From contig JABHDY010000003.1 of the NCBI GenBank assembly GCA_018676855.1, positions 380,359-444,358 of the forward strand: a stretch of DNA of 64,000 nt, read 5' to 3'. Both the position numbers and the translations under genes were made by a program. A model generated the notes under the pieces. It saw nothing but the letters and a program-made list of their open reading frames with translations. It searched no databases and was not told the DNA's origin. The stretch's first letter is position 1. Each line of letters starts with the position of its first letter. This DNA is from Candidatus Woesearchaeota archaeon. Lineage in GTDB: Archaea; Nanobdellota; Nanobdellia; Woesearchaeales; GW2011-AR9. This document shows, piece after piece, positions 60,121-64,000 of this stretch.

Positions 60121-61266
60121 TTAGTATAATGCGATACAATTTGTATCGCGCATATCTTTGTTCAGTGTCATAAGGTTAACAGCAGAAACTATTAATGAAG
60201 TACATGAATCAAATTCTGACAGCGTAATAGCAACATTACATGTATTAACAGCAGATAGATACACATTAAACTCTTGTTGAATATTATTCGTTCCAATAGA
60301 CGTAAATGTTGAATAACAAATATTATCCGTTTGTCCATCATAAAAATCAATAATATCTGCCGTTTTTGATGTATAAATTTCTGATAAATATGTAAGTCGT
60401 GTAAAGGCTTTCTGCATACCGCACTTGTATATGTCATCATCTCCTGCAAAAATTGCTGCGTACTTAGCAGCTTGCCTCTCACCAGGAACCATTATTAATG
60501 GAACTGGCGAACCATCTTGTACAAAAGAATTTGCACTTTTACGATAGTATTGAACAGTATTTCCACTAAAAACAACTGCGCTTACTTTATCGTCAGGAAG
60601 TGTTGACAATTTGGAGCTAGAAGGAATGTCTGGCGGCTGATTATCATTAACAACAATTAACCGTACGTGCGAACTTGCACCAGGATCAATTTGTAAAATT
60701 TCTTTATATTCAACATCTATCTTTAACAATTCTTCACGCGGCGTTAATTCCGGCGTTTCACCATTCTCATCAGTTTCTTTCTTTGTAGATGCTGCACGTT
60801 CAAACTCGTCAGAAAAATCGTCCTCGCCAATAAGAACATACTTTGCGTTTGACGGAATGACAAACAAAAAATCGATAACTTTATACGGAAGTTTGTACGG
60901 AAGGCTCCATAAGACAAGTCGTGGAGCTTGAATAGTTTTCATTGAAAACATGGGATTGATACTGTTCTGTACCCTTGTACCCTGTTCTTGAATTCCAAAA
61001 TTGCTTACACCATCTTCACAATTAAAAAAGAATTCTGTGTCTGCTAAACCGCTAATATCAATAGAATTTTTTGTACTTTCAGACACTTCAGCAGCAGTAA
61101 ATATCGATTCCATGATTTGAACAACTTCAAAACTTAATTGTTCTTCAGATACCGCTTTCTGTTTCACTACAAGACCGACAAAGAATAAGAGAATTATCGC
61201 ACCTGCTATAACTATATATATCCAATGAAATGTTATTTGTATCTGTCCCTGTTTCGTTTTTTCCAT
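60121..61266 (-). CDS. Large pilin-like protein
   Basis: A 381-aa protein starting MEKTKQGQIQITFHWIYIVIAGAIILLFFVG. KQGQ fits the class III pattern. The external domain is an alpha/beta fold (RLVLWSLPYKLPYKVIDFLFVIP; KVSAVVFSG) reminiscent of a Rossmann or von Willebrand A layout, but no MIDAS motif is evident. The C-terminus has cysteines (NTCNVAITLSEFDSC). It may be a tip or scaffold protein. Confidence 0.62.
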   Translation of the reverse strand: MEKTKQGQIQITFHWIYIVIAGAIILLFFVGLVVKQKAVSEEQLSFEVVQIMESIFTAAEVSESTKNSIDISGLADTEFFFNCEDGVSNFGIQEQGTRVQNSINPMFSMKTIQAPRLVLWSLPYKLPYKVIDFLFVIPSNAKYVLIGEDDFSDEFERAASTKKETDENGETPELTPREELLKIDVEYKEILQIDPGASSHVRLIVVNDNQPPDIPSSSKLSTLPDDKVSAVVFSGNTVQYYRKSANSFVQDGSPVPLIMVPGERQAAKYAAIFAGDDDIYKCGMQKAFTRLTYLSEIYTSKTADIIDFYDGQTDNICYSTFTSIGTNNIQQEFNVYLSAVNTCNVAITLSEFDSCTSLIVSAVNLMTLNKDMRDTNCIALY

Positions 61267-61283
61267 AATACTTTTCCACGTTA

Positions 61284-61844
61284 TTAATTAACAAGGATAC
61301 GTGTCTTGTCACCCCTACCCATATATTTAAGTTCAAAAGAGCCACCATTGATTGGAACGCAATGGAAACCTACTAATTCGTCGTCATCTTCATCATCAGT
61401 ATTTTGTCTATCAAAAATCTCTATCCGACTTACTTTAATCTTTTCAGATGATAATGGTGTTAAGAACACGTTCGCTTCAACGTCATCAAATACAGTGTTT
61501 GTATATCCCTCCCATGCATCGCATGCAATGGGATCTTTGGTACATAAGCGAGCCATTTCAGAATTTAGATCATCTTCATCATATTCCATATTCACAAAAC
61601 ATATCTGTGTATATTGTAATGGTGTATGAAACGTATCAATACGTATTGCACCATATTCGGTATAAATACGTTTAATTGACTGTTCCAAATCAGTTTTAAA
61701 CTGTACAAATTCTACCCTTTCGCCCGTATCTAAAAAGTCAGTAACTGCTTTATATCCAAATATCATGATAAGTGCAAACGTGATTGCAGCAACAATAAAA
61801 ATAAACACTTGGCCGATAGCCATTCCTCTCTTTGAACAAACCAT
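61284..61844 (-). CDS. Pilin-like protein
   Basis: A 186-aa protein starting MVCSKRGMAIGQVFIFIVAAITFALIMIFGY; KRG plus helix is the class III signal. An acidic external domain (TDDEDDDELVGFHC) follows. The ATG overlaps the preceding stop by 1 nt (TAATG). Confidence 0.66.
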   Translation of the reverse strand: MVCSKRGMAIGQVFIFIVAAITFALIMIFGYKAVTDFLDTGERVEFVQFKTDLEQSIKRIYTEYGAIRIDTFHTPLQYTQICFVNMEYDEDDLNSEMARLCTKDPIACDAWEGYTNTVFDDVEANVFLTPLSSEKIKVSRIEIFDRQNTDDEDDDELVGFHCVPINGGSFELKYMGRGDKTRILVN

Positions 61845-64000
61845 TATGATTCACCCTTTCGCTTTTTACTAATTTTTTTAAGTTTTGTAAAGATATCTTT
61901 CGCTTCATCTTTACTTACAACTTCATGAATCTTTTTCGTCTTAGTCTTTTTTGCAATAGATTCAAGTTTTGCAAAGATACCCTTTTCGTGCGACTTTAAT
62001 CCTGGTTGAATCTCGTCCTTATGAGCAACGTACCTATTTGCAAGCGATTGAACTTTTGATAAGTGTGGCGCTTTTTTCTGTATAAACTCGTCAACGTGTG
62101 GTATTGACGGAGAACTTGTACTAAATGATCCAAACAATGACTTCCGTGACCGTTCTTTTGTACGACCCTCCCTTTTCCGTCGAAGGAACGATAAACGATC
62201 TTTCCACGTAATATCTTCTTGAACAGGCTTTTCCATAACTGCCCGTGGCTTTTCTGCAGTGGAAGGTTTCTTCGTTCCTGGTGCTCCGGAAAATTTGTAA
62301 TAATATAGTAAATAACCAACACCGCCAAGCAATAATGCAAGTCCAATGAAAAGGAATGCGAATGCAAGAGTATTATCATCAGGAGTTATTGATGGACCAG
62401 CAGTACTAGGCGGTAAATCTCTTGGTTCGTCAATATCAGAACCTGTACCTGCAGAAAAGTTAAAATCGTCCTCATCAGTATCGTACGGCGGATATGAAGG
62501 GTACACGTCATTATCATCATCGTCAACGTCTGACGCATCGCACGGATCTGTATCAGCTTTATACTCTTGATAATTCGTTTTTCCATCATCGTCATAATCT
62601 TCGTCAGGGTCTAACACACCGTTACTATCAGAATCGTTCCGTGCAGAATTAAATTCGCAATTGAACGCATTATACTGTTTTTCCCATGCGTCTGGAAGTG
62701 TATCATTATCAAAATCTCGCGTCTTTTCCAATTCTGAAAGTTGGTCAGATGAACAACCTTCACCGTCAACAACTTTACCTGAACCAGTATCGTCACAAAT
62801 GTCGCACCTTCCTACAATACCATCACCGTCAGCATCGTCAAATTCAACAGTGTCAACTGACCGAATACTATTACCAAGAGGATCAGATACTGAATAACAT
62901 ACCCAGCCCGTCCTATTAAATAATATGTTCTGGCCAGCATACGACCTATTTTCTGTACATTCGTCAGACGAATAACTTTGACTAAACTCAAACGAACTGC
63001 ATGAAGTTTCGTCAGTACAATCTAATGATACGCCAACACGTGTACATGATATTGTATTTAACGAAATCATTGTAACGGACGGAGCTGTCGTGTCCATGAA
63101 ACAAATTGAATGATTTTCATTAATGATAGTAACGCCATCACTTTCAGATATCTGGGCAGTATTTCCTGCTTCGTCCCACGTATATAATTTAACACTATAC
63201 GTATGATTTTCAATAAGTGTTTCTGTTGAAATGTTAATTGGCATGCCGGGACCAACAGTTGCTTCTAACACTTTTCCTCCGGGACCTACAGCCGTTGCGT
63301 TAATATTGTGTGCAATAACACCATCATCGTACAATTCGTATGAATATCCCGTGATAACTTCTTCATCAGTTGTGACAAAAATTGAAATAACATCACTTCC
63401 ACACGTATAATTACCGTCAGAAATTTGGGTAATAGTAGGCGGTGTTTGATCTATCGTAAACATAATTGTTGATTCTGCAGTATGTTCGCCAATAACACAT
63501 TTAACAGGAATAATGTACTCGCCCTCGCCAAGTTCAGTTAATGTTGACGTGTGTACTTTACCACCAGTTTCTGTAAATGGATAAATGATAGTGTCAAGTT
63601 CATATTCGCATAATGCATTCTTATTAGTTTCAATATATAATGTCATGTCAGACGCTGAAAAATAACCATTCTGGGGAGATAATGTAAGAATATTTCCAAT
63701 AATAGAATAATCAACATCAAACTCTATAGTTTCAACTTCAGAAATGTCGCCGGCACCGTTCATGCACTGTGTCAGTAACGAATACTTTTTCGTTGTTCCA
63801 AGGAAATTGATTGAAAATTCGTCATCGTGATCAGTAAACAATTCCTTTTCAGTAGTTCCAGGAAATGAATATTCCATTGCAAAATAATCTTTCGTTCCCG
63901 CATCATCAGAATTGTCACTGTACTTACATAACGTTTTATCATCAGTTTCAACAAAAATGTTTGTCGATATTCCTTCAACGACATTATCGGGATCAGCGTA
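61844..64000 (-). CDS. Large surface protein with Ig-like domains, calcium-binding repeats and a membrane anchor (5' end missing)
   Basis: The reading frame stays open to the right edge, 41 codons beyond the ATG given in the ORF track, so this is the C-terminal 718 residues of a longer protein. Three or more Ig-like or bacterial-repeat domains (TLYIETNKNALCEYEL; DQTPPTITQISDGNYTC; TAPSVTMISLNT) are followed by acidic DxDxDG repeats (DSDSNGVLDPDEDYDDDG) that look calcium-binding, one membrane helix (LAFAFLFIGLALLLGGVGYLLYYY) and a basic cytoplasmic tail of about 180 residues with a repeated IFAKL/IFTKL-K-K-I element. It heads the visible pilin-like operon. Confidence 0.75.
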   Translation of the reverse strand, partial: YADPDNVVEGISTNIFVETDDKTLCKYSDNSDDAGTKDYFAMEYSFPGTTEKELFTDHDDEFSINFLGTTKKYSLLTQCMNGAGDISEVETIEFDVDYSIIGNILTLSPQNGYFSASDMTLYIETNKNALCEYELDTIIYPFTETGGKVHTSTLTELGEGEYIIPVKCVIGEHTAESTIMFTIDQTPPTITQISDGNYTCGSDVISIFVTTDEEVITGYSYELYDDGVIAHNINATAVGPGGKVLEATVGPGMPINISTETLIENHTYSVKLYTWDEAGNTAQISESDGVTIINENHSICFMDTTAPSVTMISLNTISCTRVGVSLDCTDETSCSSFEFSQSYSSDECTENRSYAGQNILFNRTGWVCYSVSDPLGNSIRSVDTVEFDDADGDGIVGRCDICDDTGSGKVVDGEGCSSDQLSELEKTRDFDNDTLPDAWEKQYNAFNCEFNSARNDSDSNGVLDPDEDYDDDGKTNYQEYKADTDPCDASDVDDDDNDVYPSYPPYDTDEDDFNFSAGTGSDIDEPRDLPPSTAGPSITPDDNTLAFAFLFIGLALLLGGVGYLLYYYKFSGAPGTKKPSTAEKPRAVMEKPVQEDITWKDRLSFLRRKREGRTKERSRKSLFGSFSTSSPSIPHVDEFIQKKAPHLSKVQSLANRYVAHKDEIQPGLKSHEKGIFAKLESIAKKTKTKKIHEVVSKDEAKDIFTKLKKISKKRKGES

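Noticed and set aside
1-64000. tRNA, rRNA or CRISPR features
   Set aside because: I saw no T-loop GTTCGA-type signature in a cloverleaf context, no rRNA-like stretch and no regularly spaced repeats. A covariance-model search would be needed to exclude a tRNA with certainty.
32979-64000. Ordinary archaellum operon
   Set aside because: No FlaI/FlaJ-type ATPase or platform protein, no repeated archaellin genes and no chemotaxis genes; the pilin-like proteins differ widely from each other.

Overview
The window is AT-rich, gene-dense archaeal DNA. Archaeal markers are a release factor aRF1 (NIKS and GGQ motifs), aIF5A, a single-domain histone, ribosomal protein L40e, RadA, a zinc-containing replication protein A, the RNase P subunit Rpp21/Rnp4 and SecD/SecF. 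TATA boxes such as TTTATATA or TATTTAAA lie about 27 nt upstream of many start codons, so leaderless transcripts look common; other genes have GGAGG/GGTG ribosome binding sites. The small compact genes, many class III (pilin-type) signal peptides and large secreted proteins of unknown function suggest a DPANN archaeon of the Woesearchaeota/Pacearchaeota kind. That placement is inference, not phylogeny.

Layout. 1-31 kb is mostly housekeeping: secF-secD, pyrG, an ABC exporter pair, an adenylate kinase 6 homologue, aRF1 and a SprT-like protease, histone-aIF5A-L40e, a site-2 protease, and a folate/thymidylate group (a membrane S-component-like protein, folC, a two-domain ThyX, DHFR, serine hydroxymethyltransferase). 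These are followed by thioredoxin reductase, an M18 aminopeptidase, a flavin reductase, a winged-helix regulator, RNase P Rpp21, PEP synthase, a TRAM protein, a B12-type radical SAM enzyme, a beta-rich protein divergent from a TrmB-like regulator with four sensor repeats, and RadA. 31-33 kb holds small conserved genes and RPA.

33-64 kb is a surface/secretion region. From 64 down to 49 kb, and again from 36.5 to 33 kb, minus-strand genes encode pilin-like proteins (KKG/KRG followed by a hydrophobic helix) and large secreted or membrane-anchored proteins, some with peptidase motifs. No assembly ATPase or platform protein is visible.

The most striking structure is a 128-bp direct repeat, with 127 identical positions, at 36434-36561 and 52828-52955. 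It carries a TATA box, a leaderless start codon and the class III signal peptide of two diverged pilin-like paralogues (about 260 and 346 aa). It bounds about 16.4 kb that holds two tyrosine-recombinase catalytic-domain genes, a separate possible DNA-binding partner, a membrane-anchored nuclease-like protein, a ribbon-helix-helix plus 805-aa gene pair, and a plus-strand operon of secreted lipoproteins with a metallopeptidase and a papain-like protease. It looks like an integrated element or a recombinase-linked cassette system that changes what follows a fixed pilin promoter and signal peptide. This is the best candidate for an undescribed system here.
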